This document shows positions 28,353 to 38,400 of a stretch of 64,000 bases of DNA, one piece after another. The notes below the pieces were generated by a model. The model made no database searches, was not told the origin of the DNA, and was given only the letters and a program-made list of their open reading frames with translations. The stretch's first letter is position 1. Each line of letters starts with the position of its first letter. The DNA lies in assembly GCA_008923315.1 (NCBI GenBank), contig WBSF01000008.1, positions 248,001 to 312,000 of the forward strand, read 5' to 3'. The DNA is from Betaproteobacteria bacterium SCN1 (GTDB lineage: Bacteria > Pseudomonadota > Gammaproteobacteria > Burkholderiales > Thiobacillaceae). A program made the position numbers and the translations under genes.

Positions 28353-31300
28353 TCATTTCACCAACTCTATCAATTTCCCATAGCCGTTCACCACGTCGTA
28401 CTTCACTTGCGCTGAGGTGATTTTAGCGAAGAACTTTCGCGCGCATTCGATCTTGGCCTCTTCGATCTTTCGCAGTTCCATGGAGGACATGGAGCCTTTT
28501 GTTTCCGCAACAAAGAAGACGTGCTTCACCTTACCCGATTGAAATGCAATGGCCCAGTCGGGGTTGTAATTTCCAACAGGCGTCGGGATATGAAAACTCC
28601 TGGGCAGCTTGGCATACACGACGACTTCCGCACTGGCATCGAGTTCGCCGACAAACGTCCGCTCGTTGGTCGAATCAGTGAACACGTAGTCGTAAATGTG
28701 GCGAGTCGCCTTGAAGCCCTTGCTCAGGTCTTCCTTTTTCTCCTGGGTGAAAATATCGATGGTGTGGGTTTCATCAAGCGGGCTGTAAGCGAGGTGCTCA
28801 ACGACGACGGTCGCTTTCTGCTCATTGATGATTGTGCCGGCCTTCAGAAGAAAATCCTCGGGGTTCGTCCTGAATTGGCTGAAGACGGCGGCGTTGATGC
28901 CGCGCAGGATAGCGGCGATGGTTCGGCGGGTGAGTTGCGTCGACTCGGTGAGCTTGCCGATCACGTCGTACTTCACGACTGAACTGGCTGAAGTCACCAA
29001 GTAATCCGTTTGATTCTGCTTGGCGACGAAGGCCTCGCCACTCTTCATCTCCTCGTATTTCGCCTCGTCCTTCTGCTCGCCCCGGGTAACGGTGTATTGG
29101 AGCGGCGTGACGCGCAGTTCCTTGTCCAGGGCCTTGGTGCACTTGTCGATCAACTCGTCGGTCTTGAAATCCACCGCATAGATGGCTTTGCGGTTGATGC
29201 GGCGCCAAAGCTCCTGAAACTCCTTCTTCTCGAAGTTGGCGTTGAGCGGATTCACTTTTCCCTTACGGTCATCTTCGATGGCGGGAAGTTGGGCCATGCT
29301 GAACACGCTGTCGATGAGCTGGAAAACTTGCTCCTGGTAGGGAGCCAATTCGGGCGGCAAGTCCTTCAATGTGCCGTCCTTCTTCGCTTGGTGATATAGC
29401 TCGGCAATGTGGTCGTCGGCATCCGTGTAATCGTTCTTCACCAGATAGCGCTCGATCAGTTTGGCCATCTGCGGCGTCACCTTCACGTCGCCGGTCGGCG
29501 TCTTCAGCAGCTTGTCCCTGAAGTACTCCTCGTTGGCTTGGCGAGGCCGATTAGACAGCGAAGCGCTGATGTCCTTCTGCAAACCGGAAACGAAATCCCG
29601 GTAGCTCTCGTTGGCCACCACCGTCAGCACATTCACCTGGTGCACGGTGGCGGGGTCGTCCATGCGGTCTCCGCCCTGGGTCACGGCCAGACGCATACCC
29701 CGGCCGACCTCCTGCCGGCGCGACACCGTGTTGTCGCTGTGCTTGAGGGTGCAGATCACGAACACGTTGGGGTTGTCCCAGCCCTCGCGCAAAGCGGAAT
29801 GGGAAAACAGGAAACGCACCGGCTCCTCGAAACTCAGCAAGCGCGCCTTGTCCCGCAGGATCAGATCGTAGGCATCCACATCGTCCGCCTCGCCGGCCGA
29901 TTCGCCGCGGGCCTTCACGGCGGGATTCACCAGGCGTTTCGTCTTCTTATCGATGGAGAAATAGCCGTTATGCGTCCTGCCGGTCTCGATGCCCTTGAGG
30001 TAACGGTTGTAGGGTGTGTCCTCCAGGGTCAGCACCTCGTTGAGCTGGGCGTTGTATTCCTCCTCGAACATCAGGGCGTATTCGCCGGCCTGCTCTCCGG
30101 CCTCGTTGTAGCTGCGGTATTTCGCCACCTCGTCGATAAAGAACAGGGATAGCACCTTGATCCCCTGGTCAAAGAGCGTTTTCTCCTTCTCGAAGTGCGC
30201 CTTGATCGCCTCGCGTATCTGGATGCGGCGCAACGACACCTCGCTCACATCGCCAGCCGCCTCGCCGGCCGCAAGCACGACCCCGTTGGTGAAGCTGACC
30301 GTGTTGTCGATGGCATTGATGTCCGACACCACGAAGCCGTGGTACTGCGCCAGCCCATCCGATAGCTCATGAAGATTGTCGCCCTTGCGCAGCATGCGCA
30401 GCACCCGCTTGATGCCGTTCTTTTGCTGGATTTCCAGCTCGGCCCGCGCTTCGGGCGGCTTGGTCGTGGCGATCCGGATGGACTCCAGGTAGAGATAGGC
30501 ATTGATGCCGGCCAAGCCCCTCACCGTGATGCCGCGTACCGCGATCTTCTTCACCAGTTTTTGGTTGTAGGCGTCGATGGCATCGAGCCGATAAACCTTG
30601 TTGTGCTCGGTCTTGTGGGTGGCCGAATAGCGCAGGATCATCAGCGGCTCGAACTCCGCCAGCTTCTCAGTGGTAGCCTTGCCCTCCATCTTCTGCGGCT
30701 CGTCCAGGATCAGGATCGGGCGGTTCTTCTTGATGACGTCGATGGGTCGGCGCGACTGGAAATCGTCCAGCTCAAGATAGATGCGTCGGGCATCCTCGCC
30801 CCGGGCGGCGAAGGCCTGCTGGTTGATGATCATCACGTTGATGCCGGCATCGGAGGAAAAACTCTCCAGGTTGTGCAACTGCTTCGAGTTGTAAACGAAG
30901 TAGCGGACGCGCCTGCCGTATTGCTCCAGGAAGTGCTCCGCCATGATCTCGAAGGACTTCAGTACGCCTTCGCGGATGGCGATGCTGGGCACCACGACGA
31001 TGAACTTGCACCAGCCGTAGTCCCGGTTCAGCTCGAACATCGTTTTGATGTAGCAATAGGTCTTGCCCGTGCCGGTCTCCATCTCGACGTCCAGATTCAC
31101 GTCGCATACGGGGGTCTTCTTCAGCTCCGGCGAGACGGCGAGGTTCTGCCGCCGCTGCACCCCTTGCAGGTTCTCCAGCAACTGGGCGGGCGGCAGGGCA
31201 ATCCTGTCGTTGGCGAAGCCGTCACCCTCGAAGCCGGCCAGGGGCAGGGTGCTTTCCGATTCGACACGGCCCGGATCGATGGCGTACTTGAAGCCAAGGC

Positions 31301-31382
31301 TCTTGGGCTGGCCGGCGAAGCAATCCACCACCGCCCTGACGGCGTCGGTTTGATACGCCTGTTGCTTGAATTTGAGTTTCAT
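28353..31382 (-). CDS. res: Type III restriction-modification system restriction subunit (Res)
   Basis: This 1009-residue SF2 helicase-nuclease has Walker A ETGTGKT at 102-108, the type III-specific motif II DEPQ at 227-230, motif III YSATH, and motif [11 protein letters not shown]-terminal PD-(D/E)xK nuclease has D942 and E960-x-K962 (PDWAI, VAETKG). All catalytic residues are intact. With Mod it should cut unmodified DNA after ATP-driven communication between two head-to-head sites. It is the last gene of the defence operon, separated from fic by 53 bp, the only sizeable gap in the run. Confidence 0.93.
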   Translation of the reverse strand: MKLKFKQQAYQTDAVRAVVDCFAGQPKSLGFKYAIDPGRVESESTLPLAGFEGDGFANDRIALPPAQLLENLQGVQRRQNLAVSPELKKTPVCDVNLDVEMETGTGKTYCYIKTMFELNRDYGWCKFIVVVPSIAIREGVLKSFEIMAEHFLEQYGRRVRYFVYNSKQLHNLESFSSDAGINVMIINQQAFAARGEDARRIYLELDDFQSRRPIDVIKKNRPILILDEPQKMEGKATTEKLAEFEPLMILRYSATHKTEHNKVYRLDAIDAYNQKLVKKIAVRGITVRGLAGINAYLYLESIRIATTKPPEARAELEIQQKNGIKRVLRMLRKGDNLHELSDGLAQYHGFVVSDINAIDNTVSFTNGVVLAAGEAAGDVSEVSLRRIQIREAIKAHFEKEKTLFDQGIKVLSLFFIDEVAKYRSYNEAGEQAGEYALMFEEEYNAQLNEVLTLEDTPYNRYLKGIETGRTHNGYFSIDKKTKRLVNPAVKARGESAGEADDVDAYDLILRDKARLLSFEEPVRFLFSHSALREGWDNPNVFVICTLKHSDNTVSRRQEVGRGMRLAVTQGGDRMDDPATVHQVNVLTVVANESYRDFVSGLQKDISASLSNRPRQANEEYFRDKLLKTPTGDVKVTPQMAKLIERYLVKNDYTDADDHIAELYHQAKKDGTLKDLPPELAPYQEQVFQLIDSVFSMAQLPAIEDDRKGKVNPLNANFEKKEFQELWRRINRKAIYAVDFKTDELIDKCTKALDKELRVTPLQYTVTRGEQKDEAKYEEMKSGEAFVAKQNQTDYLVTSASSVVKYDVIGKLTESTQLTRRTIAAILRGINAAVFSQFRTNPEDFLLKAGTIINEQKATVVVEHLAYSPLDETHTIDIFTQEKKEDLSKGFKATRHIYDYVFTDSTNERTFVGELDASAEVVVYAKLPRSFHIPTPVGNYNPDWAIAFQSGKVKHVFFVAETKGSMSSMELRKIEEAKIECARKFFAKITSAQVKYDVVNGYGKLIELVK

Positions 31383-31404
31383 CGTTGGTTCGGCCGCCTC
31401 TTAG

Positions 31405-31424
31405 TACCCCTACTATTACCCCTA
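31405..31424. repeat. Two TACCCCTA direct repeats between fic and res
   Basis: TACCCCTA occurs at 31405-31412 and 31417-31424, 12 bp apart, in the 53-bp fic-res gap. It is followed at 31431-31440 by the perfect palindrome GGTAATTACC, which contains the fic stop codon. They could bind a regulator or give res separate expression. Confidence 0.4.
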
Positions 31425-31435
31425 TGTGGAGGTAA

Positions 31436-32494
31436 TTACCCTTTCTTCTTCCACACCGCCGCAGGCCCCCGCCCCCGGCATACCAACAAGCCGGCCGCCT
31501 GCTGCTCGCGCAGAACGCGCCGAACCATATCCCGGCTCACACCGGGGCAAGACTGTTCCAAGGCGCTGATGGCGAAGCCCTTGCCGGGCACCGCGGTGAG
31601 GCGCTCGATGCTCGCCAGCACCAGCTCCCGCTTCGAGCCGCGCGGCGCTCCCGTTTGGCCAACCCGCTCCTCGAACTCCCGGTAGGCCGATTTGAGTATC
31701 GACAGCACATAGTTGATGAACGGCCAGGGGTCATGTTTGCCCTCGTGCCAGCCCTGGGAGCTTTGCTCCAGGGTCTCGTAGTAGCGCTCCTTGTTCTGCT
31801 CCACCAGCCGCTCCAGGCTGATGTAGCGGCCCACTTCGTAGCCCAGGTGATAGCTTTGCAGCAGCCACAGCAGCCGGGACACGCGCCCGTTGCCGTCGCG
31901 GAACGGGTGGATGCAGAGAAAGTCCAGATTGAACGCCGCCAGCAGCAGCAAGGGTGGCGCCCAGCGCTGATCCAGGCCGGCGTCCCAGTCGGACACCAGC
32001 GCCGCCATGTGGCGCGGGGTTTCCGCCTCCGGCACGGTCTTGAAGCGCACCCGCTCGCGGCCGTCGGCATAGCGCTCGATGATGTCGCCGTCTTTTTCCT
32101 TGTACTGCCCCGCATCCCATATCTGACCGCGAGTCAGCCCATGCAGTTGCTTGATGGTGGCTTCCGTCACCGCGATGTCGGCGGCCTGGGCATGAATCCA
32201 GGCCAGGGCGTCCCGATAGCCGCGCACCTCTTCCTCGTCGCGGTCGCGGAACAAGGGCTTGGGCGCGACCAGCAATTCGCGCACCCGCGAGACCTTGACG
32301 GCCACCCCCTCGATGCGGTTGGACGATACGGCGCTCTCGATCAGCGCGTGCTCGCGCAGCGCCTTCAAACGCTGCGGCGACTGCCGCGTGTAAAGCTCTT
32401 GCTTGCCGCGAAACTCGCCCAGGTCGGACAAATACCAGGCGGTGGTGGCTGGCACCTGCAATTGCCCGGAAGCGAACAGCCGTAGCGTATGCAT
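31436..32494 (-). CDS. Fic-family AMP-transferase with class II inhibitory motif and C-terminal winged helix
   Basis: This 352-residue protein contains the full Fic active-site motif HPFRDGNGRVSR at 196-207. His196 is the catalytic base, Asp200 binds metal and Arg204 and Arg207 bind phosphate. An N-terminal inhibitory motif SNRIEG (S58-E62-G63) is present, as in self-inhibited class II Fic proteins. A wHTH-like C-terminus (about 285-350) may bind DNA. It would AMPylate a protein target when inhibition is relieved. It lies 4 bp after mod and within the type III operon, so it may act as a guard or regulator of that system; this is inference. Confidence 0.9.
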   Translation of the reverse strand: MHTLRLFASGQLQVPATTAWYLSDLGEFRGKQELYTRQSPQRLKALREHALIESAVSSNRIEGVAVKVSRVRELLVAPKPLFRDRDEEEVRGYRDALAWIHAQAADIAVTEATIKQLHGLTRGQIWDAGQYKEKDGDIIERYADGRERVRFKTVPEAETPRHMAALVSDWDAGLDQRWAPPLLLLAAFNLDFLCIHPFRDGNGRVSRLLWLLQSYHLGYEVGRYISLERLVEQNKERYYETLEQSSQGWHEGKHDPWPFINYVLSILKSAYREFEERVGQTGAPRGSKRELVLASIERLTAVPGKGFAISALEQSCPGVSRDMVRRVLREQQAAGLLVCRGRGPAAVWKKKG

Positions 32495-32498
32495 GGGG

Positions 32499-34358
32499 TT
32501 AAAGGCTCTTCACTTCGGTTTCGGGGCTGAGCAGCTTGAAGATCTGCGCCACGTTGATCTTGGTGCTGTCGCTGTCGTAGCTGCTGTCGCGGAACACGGC
32601 CCGCAGCGGTTTGCGCTGGGCCAGTTCCTTCACCAGGTCTTCGGTGATGTGGGTGTCGAAGCAGGCCGCCAGGGCGTTGCCGTCCACGAAGAACACGGTC
32701 TTGCCGGCGATTTGCTGTTGCTCAATGGGCAGAGCCAGGTCCACGCCCCAATCCAGCAGCACCTGGAATAGCAAATCTTCGGGGGTGCGGTCTGGCTTGA
32801 TGTTGTCGGTGTGGAACGCCAGTTGATCCTGCTGCACTGCGTCGGGCGCGTAGTACACGTCATTCATGTTGGACGTGTCGATCTTGAGGACGCGGAAACC
32901 GATGTCGAGATCAGAAGCGCCTACGGCGCTCTCGGCTTTGATCTTCCTGCCGGCCCTTCGGAGTCGCTCTTTTCCGATGTCAGCGATAGTTTTGAAGTCT
33001 CGGTGTCCCGCCTCTGACTCATCGGCAATCTGAACCATGACATACCGACGACTGCCCTGATCAGCGGCATTCGCAGCAAGCACGGCATGACCGCAGGTGC
33101 CTGAGCCTGCGAAGAAATCCAACACGATGCCTTGCCCATTCGATGTTGCCTGAACAACTAGCTTCGTCAGCAAAGTCAGTGGCTTTGAAAATGGGAATAT
33201 TTTTTCGCCGAACAAATCTTGGATAACGCGAGTGCCTTCGGTCGTAAATCCCACATCATCGAACCAAGATGAAAGGCCTGTATCGAGAGTCCGAGCTTCC
33301 CGAAGGAACTTCTTATGTCTTGGGCGCCCATCAACCTTGTTAGGCCACAGGATTCTGTCCTCCGCGATTAGGCGATCCATTGTCTCTGGCGCACACATCC
33401 AACCGCGGGTTGGTGAAGGCGGATATCGTCTGCCCGTCTTTGGATTCACTACGTCGTAGTGCAGATTTGGACGTTCTCTCTCATTTGCGATTCCCGTGAG
33501 ATTGTCGCTAAACCATGGTCCACGAGGGTCGTTGTCGGGGTTTGAATATTTCTCTTGGTCGATGGGCATCCCTTTAAATGTCGCTTCGACCTTCTTATAA
33601 CAAACCACATACTCATGATCAGTTGATGCTTTGTCGTCATTACGGCTATCTGCCACTTGCCTGCGTCGCCACACGCACGTGATCAAGAACGAACCAACAC
33701 CGAATAGTTCATCACAGATTCGCCGAAGATTAGAAAACTCGTTCTCATCGATACTCACCATGAGTATTCCGTCTGATGCCAACAGATTCCATGCAATCTT
33801 TAGGCGAGGGTAAAGCATCGAAAGCCAATCTGAGTGAAACCTTCCGTTAGCACTGGTGTTGGCAATCATTCGATTGCCTTCATTGTCTACCTGATTAGAT
33901 CTAGTCATGTATGACTCAGCATCCTCAGAGAAATCGTCCTCATAGATGAAGTCATTTCCGGTGTTGTACGGCGGATCGATATAGATCAGCTTCACCTTCC
34001 CCAGATACGTCTCCTGCAACAGCTTCAACGCATCCAGGTTGTCGCCTTCGATGAACAGATTCTTCGTGGTATCGAAGTCCACGCTCTCCTCGCGGCAGGG
34101 CCGCAGGGTCTTGGCGATGGGCGCGTTGGCGGCCAGCAGGGCCTCGCGCTTGCCGGGCCAGTCCAGGTGGTAGCGCTCCCGGGGGCCTTCGACGATGTGG
34201 TCGGAGAGTTCCTGGCGCAGTTGGTCGAAGTCGATGGCCCGCTTGATTTTCCCGGTCTTCTCGTCGTTGGTCTCGGTGACACAGTTGGGGAACAGGGCGG
34301 CGAGCTTTTCGATGTTCTCGGCGGTAATGTCCGGTGTGTGCAGTTTGAGTTTTTCCAT
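32499..34358 (-). CDS. mod: Type III restriction-modification DNA methyltransferase (Mod)
   Basis: This 619-residue enzyme has motif order IV then I: DPPY at 128-131 (IYIDPPYNTGNDFIYEDDF) and FAGSG at 416-420 (LDFFAGSGTCGHAVL). This is the beta class typical of type III N6-adenine Mod subunits. The target-recognition domain lies between them. The N-terminal IEKLAALFPNCVTE and the C-terminal recognition-like part are standard. It methylates one strand of the site and directs Res. DNA coding for residues about 133-488 (roughly 32,890-33,960) is clearly AT-richer than either end, suggesting a recombined target-recognition segment. Confidence 0.93.
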   Translation of the reverse strand: MEKLKLHTPDITAENIEKLAALFPNCVTETNDEKTGKIKRAIDFDQLRQELSDHIVEGPRERYHLDWPGKREALLAANAPIAKTLRPCREESVDFDTTKNLFIEGDNLDALKLLQETYLGKVKLIYIDPPYNTGNDFIYEDDFSEDAESYMTRSNQVDNEGNRMIANTSANGRFHSDWLSMLYPRLKIAWNLLASDGILMVSIDENEFSNLRRICDELFGVGSFLITCVWRRRQVADSRNDDKASTDHEYVVCYKKVEATFKGMPIDQEKYSNPDNDPRGPWFSDNLTGIANERERPNLHYDVVNPKTGRRYPPSPTRGWMCAPETMDRLIAEDRILWPNKVDGRPRHKKFLREARTLDTGLSSWFDDVGFTTEGTRVIQDLFGEKIFPFSKPLTLLTKLVVQATSNGQGIVLDFFAGSGTCGHAVLAANAADQGSRRYVMVQIADESEAGHRDFKTIADIGKERLRRAGRKIKAESAVGASDLDIGFRVLKIDTSNMNDVYYAPDAVQQDQLAFHTDNIKPDRTPEDLLFQVLLDWGVDLALPIEQQQIAGKTVFFVDGNALAACFDTHITEDLVKELAQRKPLRAVFRDSSYDSDSTKINVAQIFKLLSPETEVKSL

Positions 34359-34367
34359 GGCGACTAT

Positions 34368-35024
34368 CTATGACTGTTGCAGCAAGGCCAGCTCGGCATT
34401 CAGCGTGCGCAATTGGGCATTCAGCTCCACCTTGCGGTTGAATTGTTTTTCCTGGGCCAGGCGGGTTTCCAGTTGCCGCCGGGCCCGCTGCTTCGCGGCC
34501 ATGGCATTGTACCGGGCCACCTGTTCGCCGAGGCTTTCGCCGGGGCGCGGCGCTAGGGGGATATGGCGGCGGACGATCTGCTCGTAGAGGCCGGCGAGAT
34601 CGAGGGCAACGGGCAGGGGCGGCCGCTCGGCCTCCAGCGGCTGGGGATAGGTTTGAAAGCTGGCTTCGATCACCCACTTCGACGCGTCCGCCTCGCTGGG
34701 GCGTTTGTAAGATGCGGCAAAACTGACTTGCCCTTCGTGGGTGAGCTGAAACACCAAGGGGAAGGGAATGGCCCGGTCGATGGCCTGGAGGATGGCCGGA
34801 TCGAGTTGCGGCGTTCTGAGGGCTATCTCGAATACCTGGATTTCGTTGATGCCTTTGCGCGGCGGCAGATTGACGGTTTCCGGTGCCAGCTTGTACTTCC
34901 AGAGTATTTCGCCGACCTGGGCGACAAAGAGTTCCTTGAGCCGTTTCAAGGGCCGGGCGTGGGCGTAGATCTTGGTCTTGGGCACCGGGCGATTGAACTC
35001 GGCCTGTTTCGGGTAGGCGAACAT
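34368..35024 (-). CDS. DUF4391 family protein
   Basis: This is a 218-residue protein of the DUF4391 family, whose members are often encoded beside type III mod and SNF2-like helicase genes. It starts FAYPKQAEFNRPVPKTKIYAHA, has a middle region EIQVFEIALRTPQLDPAILQAIDRAIPFPL, and ends with a charged helical segment likely to form a coiled coil (about 165-215). No catalytic motif is apparent. It sits 9 bp upstream of mod and 4 bp after the PIN gene. A structural or adaptor role in the defence complex is inferred from position only. Confidence 0.8.
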   Translation of the reverse strand: MFAYPKQAEFNRPVPKTKIYAHARPLKRLKELFVAQVGEILWKYKLAPETVNLPPRKGINEIQVFEIALRTPQLDPAILQAIDRAIPFPLVFQLTHEGQVSFAASYKRPSEADASKWVIEASFQTYPQPLEAERPPLPVALDLAGLYEQIVRRHIPLAPRPGESLGEQVARYNAMAAKQRARRQLETRLAQEKQFNRKVELNAQLRTLNAELALLQQS

Positions 35025-35028
35025 GGCG

Positions 35029-35439
35029 TCAGATCACCACGTAGGCGTCGGCGCCGCCGGGGATCTGTGCGGCCCGAATGTGGCGATCCAGGGTGACCAG
35101 CTTGCCCTGCCGATGCATGGCCAAGCTGAGCAAATAGTGGTCTGTCAGATGCTTGGACACTGGCAAGGCCGGTGCACTACGCAGGGAAAGGTCGTCTGGC
35201 CAGAAACGATGGCCCTCATAGGCGCAGAGCTGTTTCAGGATGGCACAGGCGGCATCGGTGTTGCCCGGTCCGTTCGGATAACTGGCATGGCTGATGATGC
35301 GGACAAAGCCATTCTCGGTGATCGGGCAGGTGGCCCAGCCACGCTGGTGGTTGGCGAGAAAGAACGATTCCGCCTTGCCGTGGTGCTCGTGGTCGGCATC
35401 GGCCAGGGCGATCAGGATGTTGATGTCGAGCAGGTACAT
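35029..35439 (-). CDS. PIN-domain ribonuclease (VapC-like), without a visible antitoxin
   Basis: This 136-residue PIN protein has the expected acidic quartet: D5 (YLLDINIL), E42 (PITENGF), D100 (HLTDHYLL) and D118 (VTLDRHI). VapC toxins cut tRNA or rRNA with these residues. The usual small VapB-like antitoxin gene is not present: the upstream neighbour is the helicase (8-bp gap) and the downstream one DUF4391 (4-bp gap). It may be restrained by one of the operon's other proteins or act as a dedicated effector. Confidence 0.87.
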   Translation of the reverse strand: MYLLDINILIALADADHEHHGKAESFFLANHQRGWATCPITENGFVRIISHASYPNGPGNTDAACAILKQLCAYEGHRFWPDDLSLRSAPALPVSKHLTDHYLLSLAMHRQGKLVTLDRHIRAAQIPGGADAYVVI

Positions 35440-35447
35440 ACGCGCTG

Positions 35448-38400
35448 CTAGATGCCTTCGCGTTCCATGATTTCGTAGATGAGCTGGCTGGTCACCTTGA
35501 CGCCGCGCTTCTTGAGCATGGTTTCGATGACATGGTGCGTGGTGCCGCCATCCGTCGACGAGGGGTCGTAGAACACAATGAAGGCGATCAGTTCGAAGTC
35601 GTCGAGTCCGTGGATGGTATTGGTCAGGGCGGTGGTTTTGCCACCCGAGAACAGGCTGTCGATGTCTTTCTCTTCCTTCAACTCGATCATGGAGTGGATG
35701 GCCTTGCCCAGCAGCTCGGAATAGGCATCCATGCGGCGGCCGTCTTTGGTGACTTTGTTGAAGGCCTGGTACACCTCGGGGATGGGCTCGTGCCGTTCCT
35801 TGCAGGCGGCGCGGGCGAGGTCGAGCAGACGCTTGGCTTCGGTGTGGTTGGCCACCACGGTACCGTCCTGGGCCACGTAAACCAGGTAATAGGGGTGCAG
35901 GCGGTTCTGCCGATTGATGTTGACGCTGTCGTTGCGGTTGCGCAGGGCGAAAATGACGCCGGGCACCAGGCCGCGCTCTGGGGCGGCAGGAACGACGGCG
36001 TGCATGCCGTTGGGCAGGCTGGCCAAGTCGCCATGGGTTTTGACGTAGTTCAGCAAATCCATGCGGAAATCGTTCAGGCCGAGATCGGTGATGGAGATGC
36101 CGGTCTTGAGGTCTTCCAGCTCGATGACTTCGTCCTGTAACCGCCGTAGCTGCTCGCGGCGGTAGGCGACGTCGTTGGCGCGGGCATCGAGTGGGTTGTC
36201 GTCGCCGCTGGCGGTGACGTCGGCGATGATCATACGGTTTTCGACCCGCTCCTTGAGGTTGATGTATTCGTCTAGCGTGATGTCCGGCCAGTAGTTCACC
36301 AACTGGATGTAGCGGTTCTGGGAGCCGATGCGGTCGATGCGGCCGAAGCGCTGGATGATGCGGACCGGGTTCCAGTGGATGTCGTAGTTGATGAGGGTGT
36401 CGCAGTCCTGGAGGTTCTGGCCCTCGGAAATGCAGTCGGTGGCGATGAGCAGATCGATCTCGCCCGTTTCCCTGGGCAGGATGGCCGCCTTCTCCTTGGA
36501 ACGCGGTGAAAAGAGCGTGAGCAGCGACTGGAAGTCGTAGGCCTTCTTCAGTGTGCTCTTCGGGCTGTCGGCGCCGGTGACTTTGCCGGTGTGCAGATGC
36601 TGCTGCGCCAGGAAGAAGGGCGCCAGGTGTTCGTAGAGGTAATCCGCGGTATCGGCAAATGCGGTGAAGATGAGCACCTTTTTGTTGCCCGGATTGATGG
36701 GCGATGCCAGCTTGCTGAGGATGGTGGTCTTGAGATGCTGGAGCTTGGCGTCATCGGATGGTGTGACCTTGCGCATCTCCGCCAGCAAATCATCGATGAC
36801 GGCGAGGTCGGCGCGCAACTCCTGTTCCCAACGCGGCAGATCCATGTCGGCGAGATTGATCTGGACCTTGTTGCCGATCTGTTCGTCATCGGGGCTTGGA
36901 AAGTCGGTTTCGTCATCCGGCTCCGTGTCGGCAAAGGCGGGGGAGACATCGGCAAAGGTCGCATCGCGCCCCGTTTTCTGGAAGTCGGCGATCTTTGCCA
37001 GAGTCTGAAGGTGAGTGTTGGCCAAGCTCTGCAAAGTCAGGCGGAAGGAGTGCACCGAACTTTCCAGCCGCTTGAGCAGGTTTACGGTCATTAAGGCCTG
37101 GATGCCCTTCTCGCGGCCCGTCTGCTTGAGGTTGCCGTGCCCCTGGTTCGCCTCGGGATCGAAACGCTGCTCGTATTGAAACAAGCGGCTGGGCTGCACG
37201 TAGCTCAATGGCGCATACACGGCGAGCGCGAGCGTGCTCAGGCGCTCGAATATCTCGTTGAAGCCGATCACATCTTTGCGGTGCGTAAGCGGGCAGTGAT
37301 AGGGCACAGGTTTGAGGCGTTCCGGAAACGTGCCGATATCCTTGGTGTCGTAGTAGGTCTGGATATGGCGGCGTGAGCGGGCGATGGTGACGCTGTCGAG
37401 CAGTTCGAAGAAATCGAAGTCCAGGGTGTCGAGAATTGCCGCGGCGGTGCGCTCCTGCGGGGGTAGGGCGCTCCATGTGGTGAAAGCCGCCTGGGCACGG
37501 CGAAAAATCTCGTCAATGTGTTTTTCGGACTTGAGCTTGGAACCGAGTATTTCCGGATTGCCTTCGTAGGCAAGCGCAAGCTGGTTCTTGAGGTCGGCGA
37601 ATCGGTTGTTCACCGGCGTGGCGGACAGCATGAGCACCTTGGTCTTTACTCCCTGCCGGATGACTTGATTCAACAGGCGCTGATAGCGGGTCTCGCGGTC
37701 GCGATAGAGGTCGTTGTTGCGAAAGTTATGGGACTCATCGATCACCACCAGATCGTAATTGCCCCAATTCACGCGGTTCAGCGCCAACCCAAACGAATAC
37801 CCGCTTTCGCGCAGAAGATCCGTATGGCAAAGCACGTCGTAACCGAAGCGGTCCTTGGCGAAAATGTTAGTGACGAGGTTGCCTTTGTAGGTAAGCCAGT
37901 TGTCAGCCAGCTTCTTTGGGCAGAGGACGAGCACCGAGCGATTTCGCAACTCGTAGTATTTGACTACAGCCAGCGCGGTGAAGGTTTTTCCGAGGCCGAC
38001 GCTGTCGGCGAGGATGCAGCCGTTGTAGGTTTCGAGCTTGTTGATGATGCCGTTGGCGGCGTCGCGCTGGAAATTGAAAAGCTTCTTCCAGACCAGACTG
38101 TCCTGATAGCCGGTGCGGTCGTTGGGCAGGACATCGGTGGTGATGTCTTCCAGGAATTCGCTGAAAATGTTGTAGAGCATCAGGAAATAGATGCGCTCGG
38201 GTGAATTCTCCTGATAGACGGATGCAATGTGCTCGCAGAGCTTCGCGGTTACATCTTCGAGTTTTGCCGGGTCTTTCCAAATCTCGTCGAAGAGCGAAAG
38301 GTAGCGACCCGTCGTCGGCTGCTCGTCCACCCGATTGACGAAGTTCGAAACGGCGTCGCCTTTTTCGTAACCAAGGTCGACTGCCGTGAACCCGTGCAAA

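Noticed and set aside
35029-35439. A standard VapBC toxin-antitoxin pair
   Set aside because: No antitoxin gene fits in the 4-bp and 8-bp gaps beside the PIN gene.
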